Assembly: GCA_021234155.1 (NCBI GenBank)
Contig: JAJEKV010000235.1
Location: 186,001-250,000 of the forward strand
Reading direction: 5' to 3'
Length of the DNA: 64,000 nucleotides
Source of the DNA: Isoetes taiwanensis
Lineage: Eukaryota > Streptophyta > Lycopodiopsida > Isoetales > Isoetaceae
In this document: in pieces, positions 23,986 to 38,266 of the stretch
Position numbering within the stretch: position 1 is the stretch's first letter
Layout: every line of letters starts with the position of its first letter
Notes under the pieces: generated by a model
Seen by the model: only the letters and a program-made list of their open reading frames with translations
What the model was told of the DNA's origin: nothing
The model's database searches: none
Position numbers and translations under genes: made by a program

Positions 23986-26900
23986 TGGGGGGTGAATATG
24001 GTGGTGTGAAAAAAGTGAGTGAGTGAGAAGGAGGTGAGAATGAATGTAAACATGGTAAAGTAGTGATGGGAATGGAATGTATGAGGTGATATGGATATGT
24101 AAATGTTTGAATCTAAGCCAAAACAAGAAAATGTGTGGCTTCTTGATCCTTAAAAATGCAACTCTGCTATGATGGTAAAAGCTGAATTGCGAGTGCCTTC
24201 TTTTGGGAATGAGGACAAGAGTAAGGAGTTTAAATGGATAGCGGGACCACTTATGGCAGATGAATAAAGATGGAGAGAGGGTGCACTGTCATGGAAACAT
24301 ACAAACAAGTTAAACTTGATTCTTGCACTCTGCTATGATGGTGAATTTGAATTTGCGAGTGCACATTTGGGGAGATAAAAATAAAAGAGCATGGCTGAAT
24401 GGAGGGCAAGACCACTAAACCGAGACAGATGAATAAAGATGGATAAAGGGTGCTCCACCCAAATGACACTTGGCGGTTAATAAAAATCCTTGTCTTGAGG
24501 CTTTTTGATAGCTCATCCTTCATCTTTGGCTAATCGCAAACATAAACTTAATGAAGACATTAGTTCTAAATTTAAGACAAAGTGAAATCCAATCTATCTA
24601 ACATCTAAATTTAATTCTAACTTGTTTAAATTCTAGAGCATAAAAGGGACAAGCAAATGTGCTGATCCGGTACCTCTTCGGATGAATAGTGTTGATGGGA
24701 TTTGGGAGTGACAAACACTGAAGTTAATTCCTTTAGCCAATATGAATTGGTGCATGCAGGTTCCAACACTTCATAGGGATCCTCCCAAAGATTCTCAAAC
24801 TTACTGGCTGAATCCTCCCTTGATTTATTCCATTTCAGAACTAATTCTCCAGTCTTAAAGGTCCCTTGTATTTTATGAGCAGCTTTGAAAGCAGCCAAAT
24901 CCTTGGCTTTTTTGAGCAAATTAGCATTCTCAGCTTCCATCCTATATTCTTCTAAATGCAAAAGGGCATCCAGTCTTTCCTGCAAGGCATACTCAAAAGG
25001 CAAACACAACTTATGAGCTAACCTCAGAGATGGAAGCTCAAGCTCTACTGGAAGCACAGCTTCAATGCCATAAACCAAGTTGAAAGGGGTATGAGTGGTT
25101 GCTGCTTTGATGGTGACTCTATAAGCCCATAGGGCATCCACTAATTTAACATGCCAATCCTTCTGATTATCATCCACTGTTTTCTGCAAAATACCCTTCA
25201 AAACTTTGTTAGTAGCTTACCTTGACCATTACCTTGGGGATAGTAAGAGGAACTCTTGGTATGTTTGACTTTAAGAATGGTCAATAAATTAGCAATAACT
25301 TCATTCACAAAAGGAGTACCTCTATCAGAATGTAATTGTAAAGGAATACCAAACCGTGCACAAATGTACTCATGTAAGAACTTTGCTGTTGTAAGGGCAT
25401 TAGCCTGTCTCAAAGGAATTGCCTCTGCCCATTTGGTAAAATAACTGCAGCTACAATAATGTGCTGATGTTGCCCACTGAGAAGAGGGGTTAATAGGACC
25501 AATATAATCTAATCCCCAAATTTGGAAGGGTCCTGGAGAAATTATGGGGTTTAGTGCAGCTGGAATAAGGATCCTCTTGCCAAATATTTGGCACTTGTGG
25601 CAAGATTTTATAGCAGTATAACAATCTTTAAATATTGTAGGCCAATAGTATCCTGACACGAGAATTTTCTTGGCAAGTAGTATCTCCAAACCAAAATGGC
25701 CTCCACATATTCCTTCATGCATTTCTTTAATGATCAAAGTGATTCTTCTTCATTGACACACCTCAATAATAGTCCATCCCTGTTGACTTTACATAAAACA
25801 TCATTAATCATTTTGAAGCGCCTACACTTTTCTTTAAATCTCCTTTGCTGGCTTGAGGTCAATCCTGAGGGCATCTCCTTGAATTGTAGAAAATTCTTTA
25901 TAGATAGCTGCCAATCCTGTTGGCCCTGCTCATCATCATTTGCCTGTAAATAAGCTAAGCCATCCACAAAATCAACAACTTCCACTACATCCTCATGGTC
26001 AAAGAAAATATAAGGTAAATAGAGATTTGGGACTCTTTACTTGATGTAACTCTTTTATAGAAATATCAAAGGTTTGTAACTTGCACGCCCACCTTTGAAT
26101 TTTTGGTTTAGAGGTAGCCTTACCAAATAACAAACTGTTGGATTTTGCTTCATATAAACTTGAGGCCTGAACTCTTCAATAATAAATGACCTTGCTGTCA
26201 ATGAGAAACATGAGAGCGTGAACACTCTTCTCCATTCGGTGTATTTTTCTTCAGTTGAACTCCATTGTTTCTTTGGCAAAAGCTATGGTGTGCTTGTCTG
26301 AGAATAGCTAAGCCTATGGCCTTTTTAGTAATAGTAATGTAGACCTCAAAATGGCTTGGCCAAATCTGGTTTTAGGAGAGTTGCTTCACAAATGGATTTT
26401 ATAAGCAACTCAAAAGACTCTTGGCAATCTCGATGACCATGTGATGGGGAACATACTTACTCTCGGATTTGGAAATCCTGCCTATTCTTGTCAACTTAGA
26501 AATAGGACTTATAATGTGAGCAAAATTAGGAATATACATCCTAAGAAAACTAGTCATGCCAATAAAACTTTTAACTTTCGCTTGGGTTTTTGGGGGGCAC
26601 CAGTTTTTTGAGAGCTTCAACCTTTTCTTGTGCCACTGTATACCATTGTTGGATACCTCGTGTCCCAAAAGTTGTCCCTTGGATGCAAAAAAATACATTT
26701 CTTTGGATTAAGGTTGACTCGATTCCTACACAAAGAACATATTTTTGCCAACAATTCCAAATGATTAGTAGGGTGAGATCCTAAACAAAGGTCATCCAAA
26801 TAAACTCTGAATTCTTGAGGAGACATAGGCCTAAAAGATAACATCCATGGCTCTCACGGAAGGTAGCAGGTGCATTCATTAGCCCAAAAGGCATTCTTTT

Positions 26901-27590
26901 CATTGCATAAGTTCCCCAAGGGTAATAAAAGAGGTCTTGGGTTGATCTTCTTCTTTAATACTAATCTGATTGAATCACGAGAAGCCATCTAAAAATGAAT
27001 ACACCTCTTTACACTTTCTGACATATAAGATTTCTTCTAAAAGGGCAAAGGGTAACAATCTTTGATGGTAGCTTTGTTGAGATCTCGATAGTCAATGCAA
27101 ATTCTTAAAGCACCACTTTCTTCTCCACGGGAACAATACAAGATACCCATTACGGATTAATAATTTCAATAATAACACTGCATCCAACATCTTATCCAAT
27201 TCATCTTTAATTAGTCCCATTAGTGAAGCATTAATCCTTCTTAATTTTTTTGAAAAGCGGGTTTACAACCTTCTTTAATCTTAATTTCAAATTGACATAC
27301 ATCGGGTTTGATACCACGATAGCTCTGAATAATCCCAAGCAAATACATCTTTCCTTTCTTCAAAAAACACTTGTATGTTCTCTTTGTTTTGATATTCAAT
27401 CAAATCCCCAACAAACAAGGTTCGAGTCTTACCATTCTTAGTGATTACAATCTCTTGAGTCTCCTTTTTTTGATGCATCAATGGTCAAAATAGGGCAGAG
27501 TGCTTTTACCTCATTGTCATCAAGATCATCTTGGGGATAGCTCCCTCGGTTAAGTGTGACATGAGAGTCTCCCTACACAAGGCATCAGCT

Positions 27591-27960
27591 TCAAAATTTT
27601 TTCTCACGGGGATATGAGTGATTTCCCATGAAGCAAAGCTCGAGAGCACTCCCATTGCTTGATTCTTCAAGAGCTCCATATCTGCATTTTTTTGTTTGAT
27701 AGTCTCTTGAAACTTGTCTGCAGATTAATTGTGAATCAAAATAGTAAATGTGAATGTTGGCAATATTCATAGATTTAGCTTCACGGAGACCTGCAATCAA
27801 GGCTTTATATTACGCCACATTAGAAGTGACTTGAGGAAAGATCCTTCCTACTTTAGCTAAAAGTTTGTGAGAAGAGTCTTTCAAAATATAGCGAGATGAT
27901 GCAACATTTAATTTTAGAGATACCTCCATCAAACCATAAGAACCCCGTTGGTCCTTGTAT
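27591..27960 (-). mobile_element. Extra RNase H-like domain upstream of RT (internal region A)
   Basis: Minus-strand text shows FLWFDGG (acidic residue of the first strand), then LIAGLREAKSMNIANI and DSQLICRQV. This is the pattern of the archaeal-type RNase H found as an additional domain in Tat elements. It lies between protease and reverse transcriptase, whereas the ordinary RNase H follows the reverse transcriptase at about 26300-25900. Confidence 0.65.
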
Positions 27961-30064
27961 CTTTGGGAGGTGCACTTTCCATAATAAGAGGAACCATTTC
28001 ATATTTTCTTGGTTTTGTATTTTTTACCTGTAAGATCCCAAAAGGTTCTTCAATTAGCATTTCTTTAATAAAATGTACCTCTTCCTTGGAGTCATAGGAG
28101 CCCTCTTGGTTATAAATTGTAGCGATCGAGAGCCATTGGAGATGGTACATCTCCCTTTGAGACCAGTGGTTTTGGCATCCACCCGGTGGCCAACCATCTC
28201 CTCCCAAAAAGTAAGTCATAAATATCCGATTCATCTCCTATATCTTCAAAAGCCACCACAATAAAGTTAGCAGCTCTGAGTTATGCATACGTATTACTTG
28301 AGGCACTTTAGTCACCACACCAATAGGAGAAATCTTAGCATTATAAAAAGATTTTAATAATATAGAAGCCTTCTTATACACTTCAAAACCACACTTCTTC
28401 ATAATATGATATGGCATGATATTTAGGGAGAACCCCCATCAAGTAACACATTAGAAAAGGTATACCCTCCTAAAAGCGGTGAACATGTGAATGCTCGGGG
28501 TCTTCTTCATCTTTGTGCTAGAATAAGGTCGATTGGCATCGGTAAAAAATTCACACAAGCATTTAATACCTCATTATTAGTTTGTTGAAGTACCCTTTTC
28601 CGTAACTAGGTGCAATCTTTAATAAAGTAAAGAGATCCACACTCACCTTGGAATTTTTAAGCAAAACATCAACCTCATCAAAGTCTTGATCTTTCTTACC
28701 ATATTTTTTCTTTGAGGGGTGGAGCTATGATCTGAACAAGTGATTCCATTCACTGGTGTACAGGCTGACAATTAGAATGCTTACTTGGTTCAGCATGTAC
28801 TTGAGCTTCATTCATGCTTCTAGTTTGCACCACCATAACTTCTTGATTTAGGAACTTACTGTAGCTTGAATAAACCTTATAGAGGTGCTTGGTTCAGCAA
28901 ATCTCACGGGGGTTTAGACTTTGGTCTTTTCTCTTTTTTTTCTGTTTAGCAAAATATTCATAATGCACACCTAGCATCAAGATGTATGGCCAACCTCTTT
29001 ACAAAAAGAACAAACAGGACATTCCTTTCCAAAATGGCCTTTCCTATTACATTTGGAGACACACTTGCCAATAGCATATTTCGGATGGGTGAGAATTCCT
29101 ATTGCAATGAATACATTCGGGATAAGTTTTACTGCTCTTGCGACCTTGAGTTCAACTAATTGTTTAGTTATTTACGCTAAGGCTTGGTAACCTTGGATAA
29201 GTCGACTTGACCTCTGCAACTTGGGAATTGGCTTCCTCCTCTTTGGATTTCTTTTTTTTCTTTTTGTATGGCATAAACCTGGAATAGAAGGATGATGATC
29301 ATAATGTGCATCAAGTAGCATCGAGGGTAAAAGCGGGTGTTTGGGAGTATGATGAGAAGCATGTTTATCGGGCAAAGTAGAGAGCATCTGGGTCAGATCA
29401 GTGGTTTTGGCAAAGACTTTGTAAATGGAATCAAACCCTTGACTTGGATTTTGAGCAACTTTCTTTGGATATCCGGTCTTCTTTGCGAGACCATTGATAA
29501 AGGCGATAACTAAAAGCGAGTTGGGATGGTAACTTGTGCTTTTTGACACCTGCTCATGAATGTACTAAACCTCTCCTTGTCTTGATTCACACTTTCTCAC
29601 GCATGTATAGAAAAACCTTGCAGTTCATTAACCAAATCTTGTGGAGCAGACTAACTTACCAAATCTATCCGAAACTTCTTGACAAGTTCATCCCATGAGG
29701 TGGTACCCATTAACTTCTCATAAGTTAACCAAGCTCCAGCTTCACTCTCATCTTTGAAACATTTTTCAAATTAAAGCTTGCATCCTTTCTTGAAACCATA
29801 ATCCCTGTAATAGTCTTCAAATATTCTCAAAAAGTGGTTAGCACTCATCTTTGGAATCAAAGGTAGGCAAGGGAGCAGGGGACATTCAACTCAAACTGGT
29901 ATGGCATGTTTTGAAGTAAGCTAGTTGAGAAACTTGAAGGCAATGGCCTCTCTCGCAATGATCCGATACATCAACATCTTCTAATGGTTACATTTTCTGC
30001 TGGAAATTTTTGCTTTGGAGCCATGAGTTTCGAGATCCGGGAAGATTTGGTAGAACCTCCAAAA

Positions 30065-31947
30065 TGTTGACCCTAAACACGGCTTAAAGGTCAACCACAA
30101 GGAACCAATTCAAGTTTTCACTCAAATTGGGGTTAGAACCTCCAGATCACTTGAGGTGATCAGTCTATGCAAGGAAATCCCAAAAACAAGTTCAAAAAGT
30201 TCGAGTTCTATACCTTTCCCATTTCCAAAAAATAGTACCTTTGCCAAAACAAATGTGGTGTCGAGATGCAAATCGATTTTTTAAGTCAGATGCAATAGAC
30301 TTGGTCAAAAAAGTGGTAGTTAACCAACAGTAAAACCTCTGACCAAGTCAGGGACTTAATCTGTGAGTTATTCGAGCTCAAAGTGGGGTCAAATTTTGGT
30401 CAATAGAGGTCAAATGTAGAAAACAGTGATCAAAAATTGAGATTTGGAGTTGCCAATCATTTTTTTGAGAAATTCCCAAGTAGATAGGTTGCAATGATGC
30501 TAGGGAAGAGGGGCAATCAATCAAATCTTCATTTGGATATGTGAAAGTATTTTTTGTGGCTAGATTTGGCAAAATACAGTCAAAACTGTCCAAACCCGAG
30601 AGCAATTTTTTTGAATTTGAGCTATACTTGATATTTTTGAATGATTCCAACTCCTTTGGACTGCACAGGTTCTAAGGATAGATGGCAAGTGGTCCAAAGG
30701 AATAGAAAAACACACTAGAATTTTCTGTAGACTATTTTGTAGCAAGAGTTGTAGAATAATATATCAGAGATGGATTTGACAACTTGGCAATCGATTTGAA
30801 TTGATATGGAAGTAAATATATCATGATAAATGAGAATATAAGGATGCTTCATAGCTTTAAATCACGGGGAAAATAATCTTCTCAAGTCAATAAATAATTT
30901 TTGAAGGTAATGTCAATCAGATCTTGTGGATCCAATTGAGGAGAGCTCAAGAACTTCAAGGATCGCCCGGATCTTGCTCGGCAATGATCAATGTAGGATC
31001 CGAATATACGGGCCTTCAAATTTTTTCTGTCTTCGTTTCCCATGTATATAGATTTAGATTTTAACGATTTAGGCATCTTAGAGCTTAAATTTAGGCTTGA
31101 TTGGATGCTTAGGGCGGAATATGGAAGTAGGTAGTTTTCAGAGTCCAAGGCTTCCATTCGGCGTGATTCGGCGGTTTTCCAATTTCGGGGGTTCTTCTTT
31201 GTATTTTTCCAGAATTTCTGGCGATACGGTGGCCGTATTTTTGGGAGTATAAACCGGGAATATGCCGTATTTAGCCATTTAGAAATGTTAGGCCATGGTT
31301 TCAAAGGGTGCCTTATAAAATAATTAGATAGATAGATCAATTGAGGAGATGGCAACCCTAATTCACGAGGAATATGCTAGGCTTAGATACCATGCATTGG
31401 GATATTCCATGGGTAGCATGAATATTTAAGGCACAATGGTGGACAAAGCAAAGTGGTCATAAAATTCAAGCTAGAAATGGGCTAGGGGTATTTTATGAAG
31501 GTGTGATAAGAGTGGGAAAAGGGATATGAAATAAGGAGGCAAAAAGAATTAAGCAATCAAGGTGTGATTTGGCAAAAAAAATGAACAAGGGAAAATATAA
31601 GCATAACGGAATATGACTAGGGAAATGGGGGTAAGAATATGGATAAAAATGACTAGGAGGTGGAATCTAATGCCATGGGATCTTCCAAACTTTTAACTTC
31701 CAATCTTCAAAAATTGTCTTCCAAACTTCATAACTTGAGAATCTTCTAGAGCATATTCTTGACTAAGCACTTTGACCTTAAATAAAAGTACCTCATGTGA
31801 GTTTTGAACCTTGAGCACATTGTTGTCTTGTAAAATGAACATCCTTTGACCTTCATATCAATGTTGACTACCAAGTTCTCTTTTGACTTAGCCTTCTAAC
31901 TTCAACAAATAAACCATTCAATTAGTATGTTGCCCTTTGGGGCAACA
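30065..31947 (-). repeat. Gypsy array LTR 2 (shared middle LTR)
   Basis: 1883 bp, TGTTG...CAACA. It serves both internal regions. It has no flanking TGCAT of its own, as expected for recombination between LTRs rather than separate insertion. Confidence 0.92.
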
Positions 31948-34900
31948 TCTAATAAAACAAGAAAATGGCTGGTCCCCTCGACCCACAAGGGTCTTGACTT
32001 GGTACCAAGGTATCTAAGTGAGAATTATGGTAAAAAGAGAATGTAAAGTGCAAGTGCTGATGAGTGCAAGTCTTTGAGAAGTCTTGATGAGTGCAAGTCT
32101 TTGAGAAGTCTTTGATGAGTCTTGGTCTTTGATGAGTGCAAGTCTTGAGAAGTCTTGATGAGTGCAAGTCTTTGAGAAGTCTTTGATGAGTGCAAGTGCT
32201 GATGGAATGGGGGTGAATATGGTGGTGTGAAAAAGTGAGTGAGTGAGAAGGAGGTGAGAATGAATGTAAACATGGTAAAAGTAATGGAATGTATGAGGTG
32301 ATATGGATATGTAAATGTTTGAATCTAAGCCAAAACAAGAAAATGTGTGGCTTCTTGATCCTTAAAAATGCAACTCTGCTATGATGGTAAAGCTGAATTG
32401 CGAGAGTGCCTTCTTTTGGGAATGAGGACAAGAGTAAGGAGTTTAAATGGATAGCAGGACCACTTATGGCAGATGAATAAAGATAGAGAGAGGGTGCACT
32501 GTCATGGAAACATACAAACAAGTTAAACTTGATTCTTGCACTCTGCTATGATGGTGAAGCTGAATTTGCTTGAGTGCACATTTGGGGAGATAAAAATAAA
32601 AGAGCATGGCTGAATGGAGGGCAAGACCACACTGAGACAGGATGAATAAAGATGGATAAAGGGTGCTCCACGCAAATGACACTTGGCGGTTAATAAAAAT
32701 CCTTGTCCACGAGATTGTTTGATAGCTCATCCTTCATGTTTGGCTAATGCGCAAACATAAACTTAATGAAGACATTAGTTCTAAATTTAAGACAAAGTGA
32801 AATCCAATCTATCTAACATCTAAATTTAATTCTAACTTGTTTAAATTCTAGAGCATAAAAAGGACAAGCAAATGTCTTGATCAAGTACCTCTTAGGATGA
32901 ATAGTGTTGATGGGATTTGGGAGTGACAAACCCGAAGTTAATTCCTTTAGCCAATATGAATTGGTGCATGCAGGTTCCAACACTTCATAGGGACCCTCCC
33001 AAAGATTCTCAAACTTCTTGGGTTGAATCCTCCCTTGATTTATTCCATTTGAGAACTAATTCTCCAGTCTTAAAGGTCCCTTGTATTTTATGAGCGACTT
33101 TGAAAGCAGCCAAATCCTTGGCTTTTTTGAGCAAATTAGCATTCTCGGCTTCCATCCTATATTCTTCTAAATGCAAAAGGGCATCCAGTCTTTCACGCAA
33201 GGCATACTCAAAAGGCAAACACAACTTATGAGCTAACCTCAAAGATGGAAGCTCAAGCTCTCTTTGGAAGCAGCTTCAATGCCATAAACCAAGTTGAAAG
33301 GGGTATGAGTGGTTGCTGCTTTGATGGTGACTCTATAAGCCCATAGGGCATCCACTAATTTAACATGCCAATCCTTCGATTATCATCCCTTTGTTTTACG
33401 CAAAATACCCTTCAAAACTTTGTTAGTAGCTTCTGCTTGACCATTACCTTGGGGATAGTAAGAGGAACTCTTGGTATGTTTGACTTTAAGAATGGTCAAT
33501 AAATTAGCAATAACTTCATTCACAAAAGGAGTACCTCTATCAGAATGTAATTGTAAAGGAATACCAAACCGTGCACAAATGTACTCATGTAAGAACTTTG
33601 TTGTTGTAAGGGCATTAGCTTTGTCTCAAAGGAATTGCCTCTGCCCATTTGGTAAAATAACTGGTCGCTACAATAATGTCTTTGATGTTGCCCTTGAGAA
33701 GAGGGGTTAATAGGACCAATATAATCTAATCCCCAAATTTGGAAGGGTCCCGGAGAAATTATGGGGTTTAGTGCAACCGGAATAAGGATCCTCTTGCCAA
33801 ATATTTGGCACTTGTGGCAAGATTTTATAGCATATAACAATCTTTAAATATTGTAGGCCAATAGTATCGACACGAGAATTTTCTTGGCGTAGTATCTCCG
33901 GCAAAATGGCCTCCACATATTCCTTCATGCATTTCTTTAATGATCAAGGCGATTCTTCTTCATTGACACACCTCAATAATAGTCCATCCCTGTTGACTTT
34001 ACATAAAACATCATTAATCATTTTGAACTGCCTACACTTTTCTTTAAATCTCCTTTTTGGCTTGAGGTCAATCACGAGGGCATCTCCTTGAATTGTAGAA
34101 AATTCTTTATAGATAGTTGCCAATCTGCTGGCCCCTGCTCATCATCATTTGCACTGTAAATAAGCTAAGCCATCCACAAAATCAACAACTTCTACTACAT
34201 CCTCATGGTCAAAAGAAAATATAAGGTAAATAGATTTGGGACTCTTTACTTGATGTAACTCTTTTATAGAAATATCAAAGGTTTGTAACTTGCACGCCCA
34301 CCTTTGAATTTTTGGTTTAGAGGTAGCCTTACCAAATAACAAACCTGTTGGATTTTGCTTCATATAAACTTGAACTGAACTCTTCAATAATAAATGACCT
34401 TGCCTGTCAATGAGAAACATGAGAGCGTAAACACTCTTCTCCATTTTGGTGTATTTTTCTTCGGTTGAACTCCATTGTTTCTTTGGCAAAAGCTATGGTG
34501 TGCTTGTCTGCTTGAGAATAGCTAAGCCTATGGCCTTTTTAGTAATAGTAATGTAGACCTCAAATGGCTTGGCCAAATCTGTTTTTAGGAGAGTTGCTTC
34601 ACAAATGGATTTTATAAGCAACTCAAAAGACTCTTGGCAACTCGATGACCATGTGACGGGGAACATACTTACTCTCAGATTTGGAAATCCACGCCTATTC
34701 TTGTCAACTTAGAAATAGGACTTATAATGTGAGCAAAATTAGGAATATACATCCTAAGAAAACTAGTCATGCCAATAAAACTTTTAACTGCGTCCGGGTT
34801 TTTGGGGCACACCGGTTTTTGAGAGCTTCAACCTTTTCTTGTGCCACGTATACCATTGTTGGATACCTCGTGTCCCAAAAGTTGTCCTTGGATGCAAAAA

Positions 34901-37900
34901 AATACATTTCTTTGGATTAAGGTTGACTCCAGATTCCCTACACAAAGAACATATTTTTGCCAACAATTCCAAATGATTAGTAGGGTGAGATCCTAAACAA
35001 AGGTCATCCAAATAAACTCTGAATTCTTGAGGAGACATAGGCCTAAAAATAACATCCATGGCTCTCGGAAGGTAGCAGGTGCATTCATTAGCCCAAAAGG
35101 CATTCTTTTCATTGCATAAGTTCCCAAGGAGTAATAAAAGAGGTCTTGGGTTGATCTTCTTCTTTAATACTAATCTGATTGAATCACGAGAAGCCATCTA
35201 AAAATGAATACACCTCTTTTACCTTGCTACAGATATAAGATTTCTTCTAAAAGGGCAAAAAGGGTAACAATCTTTGATGGTAGCTTTGTTGAGATCTCGA
35301 TAGTCAATGCAAATTCTTAAAGCACCACTTTTCTTCTCCACAGGAACAATACAAGATACCCATTCCGGATTAATAATTTCAATAATAACACCTGCATCCA
35401 ACATCTTATCCAATTCATCTTTAATTAGTCCCATTAGTGAAGCATTAATCCTTCTTAATTTTTTGAAAAAACAGGGTTTACAACCTTCTTTAATCTTAAT
35501 TTCAAATTGACATACATCGGGTTTGATACCGATAGCTCGAATAATCCCAAGCAAATACATCTTTCCTTTCTTCAAAAACACTTGTATGTTCTCTTTGTTT
35601 TGATATTCAATCAAATCCCCAACAAACAAGGTTCGAGTCTTACCATTCTTAGTGATTACAATCTCTTTAGTCTCCTTTTTTTTACGATGCATCAATGGTC
35701 AAAATAGGACAGAGTGCTTTTTACCTCATTGTCATCAAGATCATCTTCGGGGATAGCTCCCTCGGTTAAGTGTGACATGAGAGTCTCCCCTACACAAGGC
35801 ATCAGCTTCAAAATTACGTTCTCTGGGGATATGAGTGATTTCCCATGAAGCAAAGCTCGAGAGCACTCCCATTGCTTGATTCTTCAAGAGCTCCATATCT
35901 GCATTTTTGTTTGATAGTCTCCACGAAACTTTCTGCTCATTAATTGTGAATCACCATAAATGTGAATGTTGGCAATATTCATAGATTTAGCTTCACGAGA
36001 CACGCAATCAAGGCTTTATATTACGCCCGTTAGAAGTGACTTGAGGAAAGATCCTTCCTACTTTAGCTAAAAGTTTGTGAGAAGAGTCTTTCAAAATAGC
36101 GCAGAGATGATGCAACATTTAATTTTTAGAGATACCTCCATCAAACCATAAGAACCCCGTTGGTCCTTGTATCTTTGGGAGGTGCACTTTCCATAATAAG
36201 AGGAACTATTTCATATTTTCTTGGTTTTGTATTTTTACCTGTAAGATCCCAAAGGTTCTTCAATTAGCATTTCTTTAATAAAATGTACCTCTTCCTTGGA
36301 GTCATAGGAGCCCTCTTGGTTATAAATTGTAGCAGTCGAGAGCCATTGGAGATGGTACATCTCCCTTGAGACCAGACCGGCCTGGCATCCCACGGTGGCC
36401 AACCATCTCCTCCCCAAAAAGTAAGTCATAAATATCAGATTCATCTCCTATATCTTCAAAAGCCACCACAATAAAGTTAGTAGCCTACAGTTATGCATAC
36501 AGATAATGCGGGCACTTTAGTCACCACACCAATAGGAGAAATCTTAGCATTATAAAAAGATTTTAATAATATAGAAGCCTTCTTATACACTTCAAAACCA
36601 CACTTCTTCATAATATGATATGGCATGATATTTAGGGGAGAACCCCATCAAGTAACACATTAGAAAAGGTATACCCTCCTAAAGCGGTGAACATGTGAAT
36701 GCTCCGGGGTCTTCTTCATCTTTGTGCTAGAATAAGGTCGAGTGGCATCGGTAAAAATTCACACAAGCATTTAATACCTCATTATTAGTTTGTTGAAGTA
36801 CCCTTTTCCGTAACTAGGTGCAATCTTTAATAAAGTAAAGAGATCCACACTCACCTTGGAATTTTTAAGCAAAACATCAACCTCATCAAAGTCTTGATCT
36901 TTCTTACCATATTTTTCTTTGAGGGGTGGAGCTATGATCTGAACAGTGATTCCATTACAGTTGTACGAGGGCGACGGTAGAATGCTTACTTGGTTCGGCA
37001 TGTACTTGAGCTTCATTCATGCTTCTAGTTTGCACCACCATAACTTCTTGATTTAGGAACTTCGTAGCTTGAATAAACCTTATAGAGGTGCTTGGTTAAG
37101 CAAATCTCACAGGGGTTTAGACTTTGGTCTTTTCTCTTTTTCTGTTTAGCAAAATATTCCTTAACAAAGACACACCTAGCATCGGTATGGCCAACCTCTT
37201 TACAAAAGAACAAAGCAGGACATTCCTTTCCAAAATGGCCTTCCTATTACATTTGGAGCACACTTGCCAATAGCATATCCGGATGGGTGAGAATTCCTAT
37301 TGCAATGAATACATTCGGGGATAAGTTTTACACGCTCTTGCGACCTTGAGTTCAACTAATTGTTTAGTTATTTACGCTAAGGCTTGGTAACCTTGGATAA
37401 GTCCGACTTGACCTCGCAACTTGGGAATTGGCTTCCTCCTCTTTGGATTTCTTTTTTTTTTTGTATGGCATAAAATTTGGAATAGAAGGATGATGATCAT
37501 AATGTGCATCGGTAGCATCAGGGTAAAAGCGGGTCGGGAGTATATGATGAAAAGCATGTTTATCGGGGCAAAGTAGAAACATCTGGGTCAGATCGATGGT
37601 TTTGGCAAAGACTTTGTAAATGGAATCAAACCCTTCTAAGCAGCTTTTGGATTTTGAGCAACTTTCTTTGGATATCCGGTCTTCTTTGCGGACCATTGAT
37701 AAAGGCGATAACTAAAAAGCGAGTTGGGATGGTAACTTGTGCTTTTTGACACCTGCTCATGAATGTACTAAACCTCTCCTTGTCTTGATTCACACTTTCT
37801 CCTGCATGTATAGAAAAACCTTGCGGTTCATTAACCAAATCTTGTGGAGCAGCTAACTTACCAAATCTATCCGAAACTTCTTGACAAGTTCATCCCATGA

Positions 37901-38266
37901 GGTGGTACCCATTAACTTCTCATAAGTTAACCAAGCTCGACTTCACTCTCATCTTTGAAACATTTTTCAAATTTGAAAGCTTGCATCCTTTCTTGAAACC
38001 ATAATCCCCGTAATAGTCTTCAAATATTCTCAAAAAGTGGTTAGCACTCATGCTGGAATCAAAGGTAGGCAAGGGAACAGGGACATTCAACTCAAACTGG
38101 TATGGCATGTTTTGAAGTAAGCTAGTTGAGAAACTTGAAGGCAATGGCCTCTCTCTGCAATGATCTGATACATCAACATCTTCTAATGGTTCGTTTACGC
38201 TGGAAATTTTTGCTTTGGAGCCATGAGTTACGAGATCCGGGGAAGATCTCGGTAGAACCTCCAAAA
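31948..38266 (-). mobile_element. Gypsy array internal region B (gag-pol, broken)
   Basis: Same order as region A: gag (about 38200-37000), protease-like (about 36630), RNase H-like (about 36200-35880), reverse transcriptase (35695-34784), RNase H (34489-34145) and integrase (about 33930-32900). Minus-strand sequence just inside LTR 3 starts TTTTGGAGGTTCTACC; TGGAGGTTCTACC may be the primer-binding site, but the tRNA was not identified. Reads as broken in many places. Confidence 0.85.
32052..32205. repeat. Short tandem repeat in internal region B
   Basis: Variants of GAGTGCAAGTCTTTGAGAAG repeated about six times; counterpart of 23905-23985. Confidence 0.8.

Larger units (their letters stand above)
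23799..30064 (-). mobile_element. Gypsy array internal region A (gag-pol, broken)
   Basis: Parts in minus-strand order: gag with several zinc-knuckle-like clusters (about 29950-28950), a protease-like DGGS motif (about 28430), an RNase H-like domain (about 27960-27590), reverse transcriptase (27481-26399, with YLDDL), RNase H (about 26300-25900) and integrase (25737-24626). The integrase shows an HHCC zinc finger, WGLDYIGP and SDRGTPF. About 23.8-24.6 kb is a noncoding 3' leader. The coding part reads as broken in many places. Confidence 0.85.
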
